Part shown: piece by piece, positions 35,021-48,276 of the stretch
Layout: the number at the start of each line of letters is the position of its first letter
Position numbering within the stretch: position 1 is the first letter of the stretch
Source of the DNA: Colletotrichum lupini
Lineage: Eukaryota > Ascomycota > Sordariomycetes > Glomerellales > Glomerellaceae
Direction of reading: 5' to 3'
NCBI RefSeq assembly: GCF_023278565.1
Contig: NC_064677.1
Span: forward strand, 6,634,001 to 6,698,000
Length of the DNA: 64,000 nt
Program-made: the position numbers and the translations under genes
The notes under the pieces: model-generated
Database searches by the model: none
Seen by the model: the letters and a program-made list of their open reading frames with translations, nothing else
Told to the model about the DNA's origin: nothing

Positions 35021-35986
35021 TCAGTTGCTGCAGGTGCTGCCGCTCTCAAAGTTGTGGCATCCGCGCTCGTGACGCTTCATGTTGCTGCGAACGCTGAAGG
35101 CCTTGCCGCAGCCGGCGTGCGGGCACTTGAAGGGCTTCTCGCCGGTGTGGGAGTGGCTGTGGATGCGCAGAGATGAAGGGCGGGAAAAGGCCTTGTTGCA
35201 GGTCTGGCAGATGTAGCGGTCCTGGCTCTGGGGGAAGGATGCCGCTGAAGAGGGGGAGATGTAGTGGTGATGTTGCCACGGGTTGGTACCGTTGGGTCCC
35301 ATGCCGACGGGAACGGGGGCCATGGGCGGGAATTGTTGAGGAAGAGGGCGCTGGTAGTAGATGCCAGAGATCTGAGCCTGAGGAGGAGGGGTGTGCTGCA
35401 TGGGAGGGTAGTAGGAAGCCGCAATGGGGTTGTGGGCGGGCATATAGGCAGGCGGGAAAGGCTGGGCCTGGGCGTATGAGCCTTGGACAGGCACTCTTGG
35501 GATCATGGGAGCCATGTGGCGGTGGGCTTCGGCTTCCAGAGGGGGCGTGGACTCATAGTAGTAGTTGCTCTGGGGCTGTGAGACGACGGAAAGCTGGCTG
35601 ACGGATCTCGTTGAGGGAGAGTTGTAGCCGTCGAAGGAGGCGTCGGAGCTCATGGGAGGCGTGGGAGGAAGTCCGCCGCGGCCATAGTGAGAAGAGCTTG
35701 GTCTCGTCTCGGACTTTTGGGAGGATGCTATGCGGGAGGTCAGTGTTCTGTTGCTGTTGTCTGTTGCGCTGTCCATCCTATCCGTACCTTGCTGAGGAAT
35801 CTGAGGGTGCGTCTCGGATGTGGGCGAGCCTTGGTCTGCGAGGCCAAGGAGATTTGAGATGGAGGGGAGAGAGCACTTTGATGTCTCGTCCATGGGAGGC
35901 GATGGGGGAGGTTGAGGCGGTTGGACGTATCCGTAGTGTGCGCTTTGCTGAGCAGCGTACGGGTTCGATATTAAAGCGCTCGCCAT
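35021..35986 (-). CDS. flbC: C2H2 zinc-finger transcription factor, FlbC-type conidiation regulator
   Basis: The ATG is at 35986 and the stop at 35023-35021. A 60-bp intron (35787-35728, GTACGG to CATAG with a CTGAC branch site) interrupts an otherwise continuous frame. Spliced, the protein has 301 residues; unspliced it would have 321. The N-terminal 230 residues are Pro/Ser/Gln/Tyr-rich, with PPTPPMSSDASFDG and other low-complexity activation-like sequence. Two C2H2 fingers sit at the C-terminus: C-x2-C-x12-H-x3-H (CQTCNKAFSRPSSLRIH, about 240-262) and C-x4-C-x12-H-x4-H (CPHAGCGKAFSVRSNMKRH, about 268-292), joined by a TGEKPF linker. This finger pair matches FlbC, which in Aspergillus nidulans helps activate brlA and other conidiation genes. 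The gene stands alone, with no other recognised gene for some 14 kb on either side. Confidence 0.88.
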   Translation of the reverse strand: MASALISNPYAAQQSAHYGYVQPPQPPPSPPMDETSKCSLPSISNLLGLADQGSPTSETHPQIPQQGTDRMDSATDNSNRTLTSRIASSQKSETRPSSSHYGRGGLPPTPPMSSDASFDGYNSPSTRSVSQLSVVSQPQSNYYYESTPPLEAEAHRHMAPMIPRVPVQGSYAQAQPFPPAYMPAHNPIAASYYPPMQHTPPPQAQISGIYYQRPLPQQFPPMAPVPVGMGPNGTNPWQHHHYISPSSAASFPQSQDRYICQTCNKAFSRPSSLRIHSHSHTGEKPFKCPHAGCGKAFSVRSNMKRHERGCHNFESGSTCSN

Positions 35987-37000
35987 TGTTGCTGATTAAG
36001 AGTTTCGAAAAACTTTGGAGTGTGCTTGGTGCTGGTTGCGTGGTGTAGTTGATCCTTTTCTCCTTGTAGTTGGCTTCGGTCTTGTCGTCGATGAGTTGAT
36101 GAAAGATGTGGTTGATGTGATGGTGATGGTGGTAGGTCGTTGAATATTAACACAACAGGTATTAGATGTAGAGTAGTGATTAGCCCCAAGTGCCAGCTGG
36201 ATACTAGAGATTGATTTTGCTTCAGGATTTATTCGAGATTCCAAGTCGATGAGGGGGAAGGGGAGGGTGGGTAGTTTAAGTATGAAATGGCCTGGTGAAA
36301 GAAGCTTGTTGGTGGGTGGATGGAGTAGAGGTGGCAGATGGGGGAGGCAGGTATATCAGATCTCCCGAAGCAGAGTGGAATGGGTGATCAAGCGTAAATC
36401 CACACGATGATCCCTGGACGATGAGATGCCACAATCGCCTGTCACAAATTGTGTGTGGGTCAGAGGCAGAGAGAGTGGGATAAGTCTTGGGACCGTTACG
36501 CCAGGCCTGGGACCAGACGAAAGGCGGCGACGACGGGGGTGTGTGATTCTGATGGTAGCGAAGCAAGGGTCAGTCCAAGGTCCTCGTCTTGGGTCATCTA
36601 TGGGGTACGTACTACTCAGTCGTGCTGCGAGGTTTAACGACAAGGGGAGGAGGACGGGGTCATCGGTACTAGGTAGATGAGACCGGGGGCCGTGAAGAGG
36701 GAGGAGGGGAGGGGAGGGGAGGAGAGGAGGAAGAGGAAGACAACAGGTAGGAACTAGCAAGTAGCAGAGACAGGAAAGAGAGTGAGAGAAGCGCGAGCAC
36801 GATGGCCTGTCTCTCGATGTATCTGTAGCCTGGCTATAGCGCCTCCTGGATATTGGGATGACGGGGCAAGGGTATGTGGACGGTTCTCTTACTTGGGGGT
36901 GCATCGGGGGGATCCTGAGCGATGCTGGTTGTGTGCCTGAACCATAATCATAACAACAACGATCTCGAGTCTGGCGTGGGCAGAAAGAAAAGAGTCGTAG

Positions 37001-37031
37001 TGTATCCGTACTTCTACGCAGTACGGATACA
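37001..37031. promoter_or_regulatory. Perfect inverted repeat about 1 kb upstream of flbC-like start
   Basis: TGTATCCGTAC and GTACGGATACA form an 11-bp perfect inverted repeat around a 9-base spacer. The arms contain the TATCCGTAC motif seen singly elsewhere in the window. It could be a dimeric protein-binding site or a cruciform or RNA hairpin. The function is unknown. Confidence 0.7.
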
Positions 37032-37637
37032 TGGGAGCAGTAGGTAATGGGTGTATCCGTGTTGCTGGCTGGCTGGCAGCAGTAGCCGGGATTGCGGGTG
37101 AGATCGAGGGCGACTGACCCCGTCTGGGATCAACGTCAATGGATCGCTGAGGTCAAACGGTCACTGGTTTATGCAACGGCAGGGTCTGTTGTCCAAGAGC
37201 GTACCCCAGCCGTGTGTCCTGGCTGTTCGTTAGGGCCCTGCTCTGAACGCCTCTTCCTCCTTCTCCCACACGGGAATGTACTGAGGGAGTCCCCTACATA
37301 TCTTGGCCACACGCCCTCTTACTCTTCTCGTTCTCTCTCTCTGTCTCTCTGAACTCACAAACTCTCAAGCTGCCGGCACACCCTTGGCCACGCCTCCCCG
37401 GCTCCCCCCTTCCACGGCCGTGGTGCGTGGGCCGCTAGCCTAGCAAGGGCTAATCCGAATCCAGTGCTGTTATGCATGGCACCACTCGGGCCACCATTTC
37501 CTAATATGGATCTTGCACCCGTTCCGAGGATGGGGCAGTCTGGGATGCCTCACCCCTGTCCTGTCATGAAGGCTTGTGTGTTTGGGACGGAGGCCCGAGG
37601 GGTTGGTGTAGAAGGGAAGAAGGTCAAGAGCCACGAC

Positions 37638-37639
<2 letters not shown>

Positions 37640-37671
<32 letters not shown>
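37640..37671. repeat. (GA)n microsatellite
   Basis: About 16 GA dinucleotide units upstream of the flbC-like gene. GA tracts in fungal promoters can exclude nucleosomes, but that role is only inferred here. Confidence 0.95.
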
Positions 37672-37677
<6 letters not shown>

Positions 37678-40600
37678 TGTTCGTTATGGACCGTGGTGTT
37701 CGTGGACTGGGGTTGCCAGCCGTGGGCACGCACCACAGACACACACTGCTCCGCACACACGCACGCACTTGAGACGAGCAACGACTCTGTGCCTGACTGA
37801 CGTCGGGGGGCGTGCGGCGTGTGACGCCCCAAGAGCTTCATCAGACCCTGCCAGCCCTGTGCTGCGACCGGATTGTCGAGGTGATCTTATGCCGTTCGTC
37901 GCTTCTGCCTCGAATGTGCAGATGCCAGAACGTCATCCCAAGGCTGCGAGACTTCAGAAAGAGGAGGGAGGGGGACACGGTGCTTCAACGTGCCGTGCTA
38001 GGTCCCATGTTCGGATGACTGGTGTCTTTGTTCCAGAATCGTCCTGAAGTGTTGGAATGGCAAGTTGCCCATGATGCAGATTGTCGGATCCAAACTTCGC
38101 TCAATCTGCCGACGACGCGAGATGATCCCAATCTTGTCTCAACGGCTCTTCCCAGCATAATGAGTTGTTTCTATGCTACTATGATGTTCGGCCTCGCATC
38201 CGTGGGGGGGGCATACGAATACCAATACACAGGGGCCCGGAAGAACCCCTTCCCAGATCATGGGACATTAATTGCAACAATATTCCGGATTTGCTACAGG
38301 GTTGAGAGGCAGGAGTAGCAAGCATTCTGGCCGGATGTTGTTTTGATTGACGCTCATCACGTTGCTCTCAAGACAAGCTTAATGATAAAAAAGGGTTGAC
38401 GGGCTGGGAAAACGGCCTGCTCTTGGCATCTCATGCGGAGTCATCGGGATGAAAAATAGAGAAACAGCTCCCAAGACGTTGCGTTGCGTTGCGTCAACTC
38501 ATGTGAAGAGCCGGTTTGTGCAACGGCAACAGCCGGTCAACTCTGGACGATAACTTTTTTTGACAACTTCAGACAACTCTCAACTTTGTGTCGTGTGCGT
38601 TGCAACCTTCAGGCAGTTGCCGCTTGGCGATGCCGACACAACTAGTACTGAGTGCCAGAGTGGCATCCCAGAGTGGCATTTTGACCATTCACAATTTAGC
38701 CACGGAAATCAGTGTGGTGAAGGATTGACCGTCCGCCAGGCTTTCGGGTCGGGCATCAGTCCGAAATGGAAATGGAGCAGAAACTGTTCAAAGTTGAGTT
38801 CAGCCCAGGCAAGTCGGCCCCAGAGATCCCATATGATCGCAATTCAACACAACTCAACGCACCGCTAGATAGAGTTCGTCACTGCAGCCCGACTCGACTC
38901 GGGGGGGGGCGGTTGGCTTTGTGGCACCCATGGAAAAGCCGCGAGCGAAGCTCTCCCGCAGTCGCCGCAAAGCTCCTGGTCTGGCGTCTGCCGCTAGGTT
39001 CGGCGTCGTCGACATCGCTTGCAGCGGCGGCCGTGCGAAAGGGTTACGCACGTCAAGTTTGAAGGTAGCTGTCAGCAACTCGTTAGCCTCCTCTATTGGG
39101 TCCTGCTTTGCTGCTTGTTGCTGTTGGGTTGGTGTGCTCTGACAGTATCTCTCCATCTTGTCTTTTCCCCCCATCTTGGTTGTGGGCTTTTTGCGAGGGG
39201 ATCGGACGGCGGCGGCGTCAAAGAGACGGCACGGCATCGATAGGGGAATGGGGCATCAGGGGCGCCGGGATACTGTTTCTTGGAGGGGGAGGGGAAAGAC
39301 TCCATATTGGCATGGCATGAGGGTGTGAGAAATGTGAGATGTGTGAAGGGGGCGTAAGAGGAGGGGGGGCAGGGAAACAGACAGTCGGAAACAAAGGCTA
39401 ATTTCAATATGATCTTCAGTTTAGCTCGGGCGCCAGGAAAGCCCCCCTCGCTTGCGCAGGGTGGCTTGAACCTCGCAAGGATAGGGTCACAGGGGAGGAA
39501 GAGAACAAGTCTGGTCTTTGGTGTCGGCTCTCTCTCTCCTTCTGCCCTCTCTGCTCGGATTCTCGCTCTCTGAGTTTGAACGGCCCATGGATGTGCGCAT
39601 GTGTGTTGTGTGGTCATCGTCTTAGCCTGGTGCTTGCTTTCCCTAAACATTTGATCCCACCCCGGGCCCCGGCCATGATGTCTCGCACATACCCTGTCCA
39701 CTGCAAGGTGCCTCTGCCTCTCTCTGGCTCCTACGACCCTGGTTCATGAGGAAGGGGTCCGTGATCGACCTGGAGACGAGGGTCGAGAAAGATGGGAGGA
39801 AAAGGGTTTGGGAATGGGATGCAGACGGAACGGCAACGGAGTTCCTGGGAAAGGCCCGGGATCAAGACTCAAGGGGGGTTGGGGAATCCCTTCCATGTGA
39901 GGGCCAAGGCATGAAGAAGGCCTCAAGTTCCGAGAGCTTCTCAGGCACAATTGTGCAACAGAATGGCTTCGGATGAAGCGGTGACTCGTCCGTTATTGCT
40001 TGCCAAAGACCAAATGACAGGCTCCGTCACGTCTTGTCCCGCCGATGTCGTCCCAAGTCTTCCGCCGTGACAGCTCCGGTCGCTCTGATGTTTTGCCACT
40101 GCTTTAATATGCTTATGGCAGCAAGTTTCCTCCCTCCTCATTCATGTGGGTGCATGGATACCAGTCTTTGGAAGTGAGTGGTTGTTGTTGATCAGAGAGT
40201 TCCGGAGTGGGTGTCTGTGTCTGCGTCTGCGACGACACTGATAGCATTTGCATTCCCGTTTGCATTTTGCATGTCTGCAACTCTGCATTTTGCCATGTGC
40301 GCTGCCCTGTGACAGAAGAGCCTCCCTGAGACTTGACGACAACTTGGCATGGCACTTGGAGAAACGACGACCACGTAATACCCTCCCCAGACCCCCGAGA
40401 GGCTTGAGGCTTGCTTGCCTTGGTACGCTTGCAAGGCTCGGGGAACGGGGAAACGGGCAAACGGGGGAACGTTGAGACAAAGTGCAGACTTCAGACTTCG
40501 CTTGAGAAAATGGCTGGCGACGGCGTCGTCTAGTGTCTCCGTGTCAAACTTCGCGAACGACTTTAGCGTCCTAGCACGTGAAGAAGCAGAGACAGAGAGA

Positions 40601-43600
40601 GAGACATGAACACCTGTGGTGCGTCTAGTATAGCTGGGAGCGAGAGTCTTAGTTGGAGCGTCCCCGCCGCCAGTGGAGACTTTCTCCCTCGGTCCACACT
40701 ATGTTAGTAGACGTAGACGGGCCGTATGTGACGAGAGGACTTGTGAGGCTTGCGTGGCTTAGAGGAGGAACCGCCCGGCCGTTGCTTGCTTTTTCCCACC
40801 ACCGGTGTCCATGGCCCATGTTCCCAGACGAAGCCATCACCAGAAACGAAATGGAATGGCTACCGCTATGCCGCGTGCTAACACCGAACAAGTTGTCTGT
40901 TCCGTCGCGAAGCACGCTAGACTCACACCAGAACCACCATGGAATCCTTTAGTGGTTGCCAACGCCTTGCTTGCGACTGGCACTTGCACATTGCTGGGCC
41001 GCTGGCCGACACAATGCAACGATGAGCCCGTCCACACACTCTATCGTAGTCCGTCCGCATCTGAGGGTATCAGTGCTATGCTCAGTATGCTGAGCGATGC
41101 CTCTCTCTACGAATGAGAGTCTGCTCACTTCAACCCTGTTCTGCCCTGCTGGACCATGCTTGCGGATGAAAGTCCCGCTGCAGCGAGCGCGTTGTTGCTC
41201 ACCGTTGTGGGATGACCCCCCAATCTCCATCTCCCATCGGTGTAACATCTCGTTCATTCACCAATCGGCAGCAGCTGGTTGTCCCCCCCGCCGTGGGGAG
41301 AGAGAGGATCGCGATGTGCGAGAATCCAACATCACGATAGTCTCTTGGCCGTCCGTGGTAATGGTTGACCCCCCGAAGTTACGTGATTCACCTCAATCTC
41401 GTGTGGCTGAGCAGCATCTCGGACCCTCGACTTGGGAAATGAACGCCAGACGATAAACTTTGAGAGCGACACGCAAAGATTGAAGCGGTTCGTAGATAGT
41501 TCGTGAGCCTTGCAGCGGCTGCAGATCGCCGGGAGGCCGGCCGCCCACGCCTACGTCCCTTGTACTCCGTTGTTCCTTTATTTTCTTGATTAATCTTTTT
41601 ATACTTTGGCTATGCTTGACGGCCATCTGCCAACGACTCAGCACCCGCCTGAAATCGTAAAACCTTGGAGAGGCCAATTTGTTTCGACGGAATTATTCTG
41701 CCCCCGTCACTCTCCAACTCTCACAACCCCAGCGTCAGATCCCGCTTCTCGTGTCCTTCGGTCACGATCCTCACGACGGGCGAGCGACGATCTCTCCTCT
41801 GCCCTGCTCCCGTGGTCCCATGTCGTCGGAAAAGCACGAGAAGGACGTTCCCCATTCAAAAGACATGGGCCGCAAGTCCCGTGATCGGGCTTTGAACTGA
41901 TCCAGGTCCTCGGGCTTTGAAGCTCTGCTAGCGCGAGCCTGGGCATCCTCTCAACCCCAGCATGTCCGTCCACCTCCTCCGCCGTATCCTGTCAAAACGG
42001 CAACTTCCTGGGATCAGTCAGATCTGTCTGCCTCTCTGTGCCTCTCTGTGCCTCTCTCTCCCTCCTGCTGCTCGTGTGGACAAGGTGTTCCGCGGGTGAG
42101 CGATAGGTCTAGCTACCTAGGCACGGCTAGCAAAAGGTAAGGTAGCAACAAGCTCCCTAGGCTTGCCTGAGCTTAGCTGGTGCCAAACGAAACGGCGTCC
42201 ATCCAGATCGGGTGCAGCGCGTGGCGTCCGCCAGACCTTTCGTATCGACGTATCCCTTCACTTTGTCGTCGTCCGTCCCCCGCGCGCATGCAAAGCTGCT
42301 GCGTGTCGACCCTGCAGTATGGGGTACCCTACGGCGCGAAGCGGTCGTACTTCGGAGCCTCTTTTTTTCTGATTGTACCGGTATCGTCATATGGGAGCAC
42401 ACCCCATATAGCCCTCTTCTCGGATTCCCTAGACTGAGAGCGGCAGGCCGTACGATAGTATACGCAGCCAGCCCAGGTGAAGAGGGTGGGTGGCAGATGT
42501 ACCCGTCCAACCGCTACCGCTGAATGGACGCCTATCCAAACCAAACACCGGGCTTTTTTTGTGTTTGCAATCCGGCTATTCGTATGTACTGATGGAACGT
42601 GGTAGGTAGATCGTCCATCCTTTAGGCTTTTCGAGACTTGAAGCCTGAAGACGGGGACTCGGACCACGGTACAGCTCGCCCCGATGTAACTTGTACGAGC
42701 GGTCATCATCCACGCCAGCAGATCTGTGAATGAGATCAACTGTGCCCCTCTAGGTAGGTAATTCGCCTTTAGACATTGGCCTTCAACAATGGGCCCGGGC
42801 CAATCTTGTCTTCCAGCTCTCACCTGTCACTGACCAATCTCCGGGAAGGGCTGGACCTTGGGCTGGGCTGGTTCCCCCTCGACCATCAACCCACCCCCCT
42901 TGTCCAAGACTACCTCTAACCGAAGGGCACTAACGCGGTGCCCGCGCGGCGATCGTCTTCGAGTGCCTCGGGTATTGTCCCAAAAACACTCTCTTGGTAA
43001 ACCTTGGTCAGCAGCAGCGCAGGTTGAGCACGTTGTCTGCCGCGGCGCCGCTACCTCTGGCTGGGTACCGTCGTGCCGATCTCGAAGAAAAACCCACGCA
43101 CCCGGACGGGAAGTTGATCCAACCATGACGGCCGATGATGTCGTTGCAGCCGGCACTGCGTCCTCCTGGGCAACCCCCGGTCGTGAGTCTTCAATTGCAA
43201 CTTGCAAGATCATCCGGAGAATTCCAGGACAATGCGACGGTCGTGGATACATGAGGCGATTCTCACTCCATTGGGCGTATGTATGTATTGTTGTCGATGT
43301 CGACGATGGGGGCCGCAGGACCTCCTTATCCATAACAGAGCATGGGTGTCTCCGCCTACATACATCACCGCCATGATTATTATTGTTGTTGTTGTTATTA
43401 TCATCATCATCTTCATTATCTAGTATACGTACGCGTTCTCAAGTCTCATCCGCCAAATCAATGTTTGGGATACCAACACCGCGAACACTTGGCTCCTGCG
43501 GAGGAAATGTCATCCGGATCCCATCTGCTGTCAATCATCAATCAACTCTAAAGTCAAACAATGGCAGCTGCCTGTCTTGCAACTCATAATGTGCCATGTG

Positions 43601-45610
43601 CGCTGCTTGGCGCATACAAGATCGTCCCTGAAGCACGAGCGGTGTCACGGAACGGGCAGCCGACCGATGTGTGTGTTTTGGTACGGGTTGTGCTTCAGCC
43701 CTCAAGGACAATTCAATGCCGGTCGCGAATCCGATTCCTCGGCCCCTACCTGCTTTTTCATTGCCAATTGCAGATCATCCATCACCGACCCGCTCATTCA
43801 CTAGGGGTGAGAAGGGTCAGTTTGTGCAGAAACGAACGGGCCAAGATGTACTGTGTATCCGTATGTAAGTATAAACTGATGGCTGGGAAGAGGCGAATGG
43901 CAGTAAGACAAGGCTCAATCCTGTTTGCGTCATGTTTCTTGATACTTTGCCCCCCATCACACACATATATCCGTATTCGAATATAAGAGCAGTGAAGCAC
44001 ATCAACTCGCGCCGCAGTAGCTCCAGAGTCATTATGCAAAGTCTCACCAGTGATCACAAACACAAAAATTCCAGCCCTGCACCACATGGCCAACATGCTA
44101 ATCACTCATGGCGGACACGAGCTGTAAAGACACTACGCAACTGCCGACCGCCTGGGCGTCGCGCACTATTCTAGTAGGTTTCGTCGTAGTAACACGCCGG
44201 CAGCCTCGTTTGCAGCAAAGCCACTCGGCACTTTTTCAACGACGACGAGGGCGGTAACTTCCGAGGTGCTCGGAATCGGAGCAACTGTTCGCGAACACAA
44301 ACCCTAGGTGCAGGACGCCGTCTCTATCACTACCACCTAAAGTCAAATCTGGTCCCTCGTATGAAGGTGTCTCGAAACTTTGATTTCGAGATACTAGCAA
44401 ATCGTTGCCTACACTAACGTCCCAAGGGGCCCTGTGACCCTGTACTGGAAAGTGTAATAAGTATAATGGGATCGATGATGTCGCCCGCTTGAATTCCGCC
44501 GCCAGCGCGTGTCTGGGCCAATGAATCCCATGGCTGGTACCGGTGCAACGGGCGTGACCAGATCCTTCTCTGGCCTCTCTCCGCGGCAGGTTCCTTTCAA
44601 GAGCGGCAGGGACGCTGATTGGGATGGCGGGACCCAGACGTGGACGAGGGCGTCGAGAGGATCTGTCGATCAGCACAGGGGGGGCCATCCGCCCAAGCCC
44701 AACCCTTGGCTCTCATCCCATCAGCTTGCTTTTTGAGAACCGGTCCCAAAGTCTGTTGTGCTGGCTCCACTATCACCATCCACCTTCACACTTTCTTAAT
44801 CGCTCAACCAGAGTCAAGAGTTCCAAACGAGAGAATTATGACGGAAACGGCGTGAAGGAGAGAATGCCACTAGCTGAAGGGGAAATGAGGCTCAAACCTC
44901 AAACAAACATAGCAAGACATTTTGAAGACCACGAGAAATGTGTCTTCAATTGCAGAAACAGGCTCTAGTTTATCCTACTGTTCGTCGCCCGGCCTCGCCC
45001 CGTAAATCATTTCCTGTTCTTCAGAGTCGAGACTCTTCCCTTTCAACGCTCGATCAAAGCAACTTATCTCCTTTGGCTAAGCCCCTAGAACGTCTATGGA
45101 ACGACAAACCACCCCCGGATCCCCCTACTTGCCCAGTCCTTCGACCACATTGAGATTTCAGAGAGTGGGGGAAGATTAAGATGGGAAGAACAAGCACAGG
45201 CCAGAGCTTGCTCCCCATGCCCCGAGAAACGACGGCCGCTTGGGAATAAGTCCATTGGCAATTCGCAATCGGAGCCAGCTCCTACCATCGTAAGCCCTGA
45301 GGGCCGAGGCTTCTGCCCATGGCAAGCTGGCAGCATTGAAGATGGCCCATCTCGAAAGATTTGGTAATTCAACTCTCGTAACTTAATAAGCTGGCTAGTG
45401 CCTCCTGCGACTGACGCGGACAATCTCGATTAGATCTCGCTTCGGCCCCAAAAGAAGCGTCAGATTTGTGCGGATTAAAAAGACGGCTAACCGAGAGTTT
45501 CGGCTAGAGCTGTGGCGGCCGGGCATCATCTACGGCGTCCCTTAGTCTAAGAGATTTAAAAAAAGGGCAATGATATTCTACTAGCACCTGCCAATATCCC
45601 GCCCCCAAGT

Positions 45611-48195
45611 ATAGCTACGACCGCTCCTACCTCCGACCACGGAGCCCAGCTGCCCATACCCACCTACTTACCTACCCACCCACTTACCTACCCACTTACC
45701 TACTTACCTACCTACCTACTTACTTATAACCACTACTTTATTAACCTCGCCGTCACTACCACTATTATTACTATTAATTAAAACTATTCCTAACGTTAAT
45801 ATATTATAAAAAGAGAATAATTATAAAGTTAATAATCCTTTTATTTACTAATATACTATTAATTACGATAATTATAGTTACGTAAAGTATAACTACTTAT
45901 TTTATAATTAGTACTTCTCTAACTTACTTAAGGCTAAAATAGTACTTAACGAGGCTACTTATAAAACTAGCTTTATAGTCCGAATTATTTAATATAAACC
46001 CTTTATTAAAGTACTAATTACTATTACTTATTATTATATTTATAACTTATATTACGATTAAAAATAATAACATTTTATAAAGTTAACTTACTTAAATAAG
46101 CGTCGTAAATCCTTAACCTCGTTTATAAATTATTATTAATAAATCGCTACTAGCTTTTTAAATAGTAACTAGCTCTTCTATCCTATTATTAATAACTTCT
46201 ATAACTATTATAACTACCTATTTAGTAATACTAACGCTTTTATATATTACTACTACGCACTATTACGTAATAAAAAAACTAAATCGTTAATTAATAAAAT
46301 AAGGATATTCGACTTATTTAAATCTTTTTAAGCTTATAATTAAAAAGTAGTAATTATAGTAGTATTATTACCTATAATATACTTAATATACTAACTACCT
46401 ACCGCTATAACGAATTAAATAATAAATCCCCTATTAAATGATTATTTAATTGATTATATAATTCTATAAAATATTAGTACCGTTTCTAATATAATAACGC
46501 GGGCTATATTATAAACTTATTTATCGTACTTACTACTATAATTTCCCTACTTTAATAATATCTAGATATTTTATTAATAAATTCTATATATAAAACTAAT
46601 TAATTTAATATATTACTATTTAATATTTATAGAGCTATAAATAATAGTTATACTTTCTAAATTATAAGCTACTTTTTATTTAATAAAAAAAAAGCTAATT
46701 ATTATTAAGCTATTAACTAGCTATTAATATTACTCCGGGCTTATAAAATTCCCTTTTTATAAATTACGTATATAAATTACGAAATTACTCTACTTAACGC
46801 CCTTAATAATAATACTTAATTTAAAATAGTACTATATATATTCTATTATTAATACGTTAACCTTAAAATACTAATTAAAACCTGATACTACTTCGGCCCG
46901 GCTATAAAAAATAAAACTAATATTATTATATATAACCCTCGCTTCTAATAATTCCTTACGAATTAAAATAATCTCCTCTATAATAAATTAATAACTATAT
47001 ACTATAACTAATTATTTAAATTTAAAACTATTAAGTACCCTATAATAATAGTTAATTACGCTATTAATACCTAGCTTAAGTTATAATACGAAAAAATCGT
47101 ACTTACTTAGGTTAACTAAATTAAGTACTTCGGTTACCTAACTACGTTAATTATTAAATCCTTATATATAAGTATCAAAATACGAATTTACTACTATACG
47201 GGCGACCTTAAAACTATATTTAATAAATTAATTATTTTTAAATAAGTTAACTAGCTATAATTAGCGTTTACTAAACCCGTTACTAAGCTAAAGTATTAAG
47301 TACTATTATAAAATTATTCTAAAAAAAAGTCCGTATATATATATATTATAATACCCTTAAGTACTTTTTATAAAAACTTTATATACTAAGTAAATAATTA
47401 AATTTAAGTTTATATAAAAAGTTATTAAAAAAGTACGCACCCTACTTAATTTAATTTATTTATAAGCTACTTTACTACTACGTCCTCTAATAATATACTA
47501 AGAATAGGACTCTAATATTATTAAAAAAAATCTATTTATATTAGTTTTAACGATATTTAGAGCTTATTATTAATAATAATACCTCTATCCCCCTATTTAA
47601 TCCTTTATAAATTTAAAATAAAAGTCGTTTATAGGGCTCTATAATAAGTATTATAATAGTTATAATAAGTATTAGGGCGCTTAAATTAAAAAAGCTAGTA
47701 ATCGATCTAAGTACCTCCTCTAAATAAGAGCCCTCTATATTTAAATATAAAAAAGCTACTAAACGTATAAAATTAGTACTTATATTAACGTTATTATTAT
47801 TAATAATACTTCTAGCGCTAAATAAAGCTATTTCTATTTAATAAAGCCTCGAAATTATATATAATTTTAATACGTACGAGCTTAATATAAAAATATAATA
47901 GAAGTATTAACGGGCTATTATTAATAAAGTAATTAACGTAATTAATAATAATATGATTAATTTTATAAGGGCTCCTTAATTACTAACGCTTATAAAATTA
48001 CGATCCTAATTAATTAGTAATCTTATGTAATCAAACGTATTATAAAATCTAGCTAACGAGGATTATATTTATAATATTAATCTTATAATAAAAAGCGAAA
48101 TAAATAGACTTATTAATAAGTATAAGGCTAAAATAAAATACGGAGCTAAAATAAAAGAAGTTACTAAATTACGGGCTATAAGCTATACGAAGTAA
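45611..48195 (+). pseudogene. RIP-destroyed MULE transposase (copy 2)
   Basis: This is the counterpart of the copy 1 transposase. The start codon position now reads ATA (45611-45613), an ATG-to-ATA change of the RIP type. The N-terminal Pro/Thr tetranucleotide tract is at 45661-45728 and the terminal TAA at 48193-48195. The span is not a multiple of three, so at least one length change exists besides many stops. It cannot encode an active transposase. Confidence 0.8.
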
Positions 48196-48204
48196 TTAAT
48201 AGTT

Positions 48205-48276
48205 AATTAAGTAGTTAATTAGGTATTTAATTAAATAATTAATTAAGTAATTAATTAGGTAGTTAATTAAGTAGTC
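48205..48276. repeat. 12-bp subterminal minisatellite in MULE copy 2 (six units)
   Basis: Six degenerate units of AATTARGTAGTT lie head to tail just beyond the transposase stop codon. The same array has two units in copy 1 and twelve in copy 3. Confidence 0.9.

Larger units (their letters stand above)
35987..45556. promoter_or_regulatory. 9.6-kb upstream region of flbC-like gene, no other gene seen
   Basis: Long upstream regions are common for developmental regulators, and this one holds no frame I can defend as a gene. A perfect 11-bp inverted repeat lies at 37001-37031 and a (GA)16 tract at 37640-37671. Pyrimidine-rich runs at 36.3-36.8 kb could be a leader or core promoter. The minus-strand frames 38854-39237 and 42827-43333 were considered and not accepted. 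The composition is ordinary and not RIP-like. Confidence 0.4.

Noticed and set aside
38854..39237. Minus-strand frame of 127 codons with a plausible hydrophilic composition
   Set aside because: It has no recognisable domain and overlaps other frames of similar length. Without transcripts or homologues it cannot be separated from chance.
42827..43376. Overlapping 168- and 172-codon frames on opposite strands
   Set aside because: Mutually overlapping frames of equal length in GC-rich DNA are usually chance. Neither shows a family motif.
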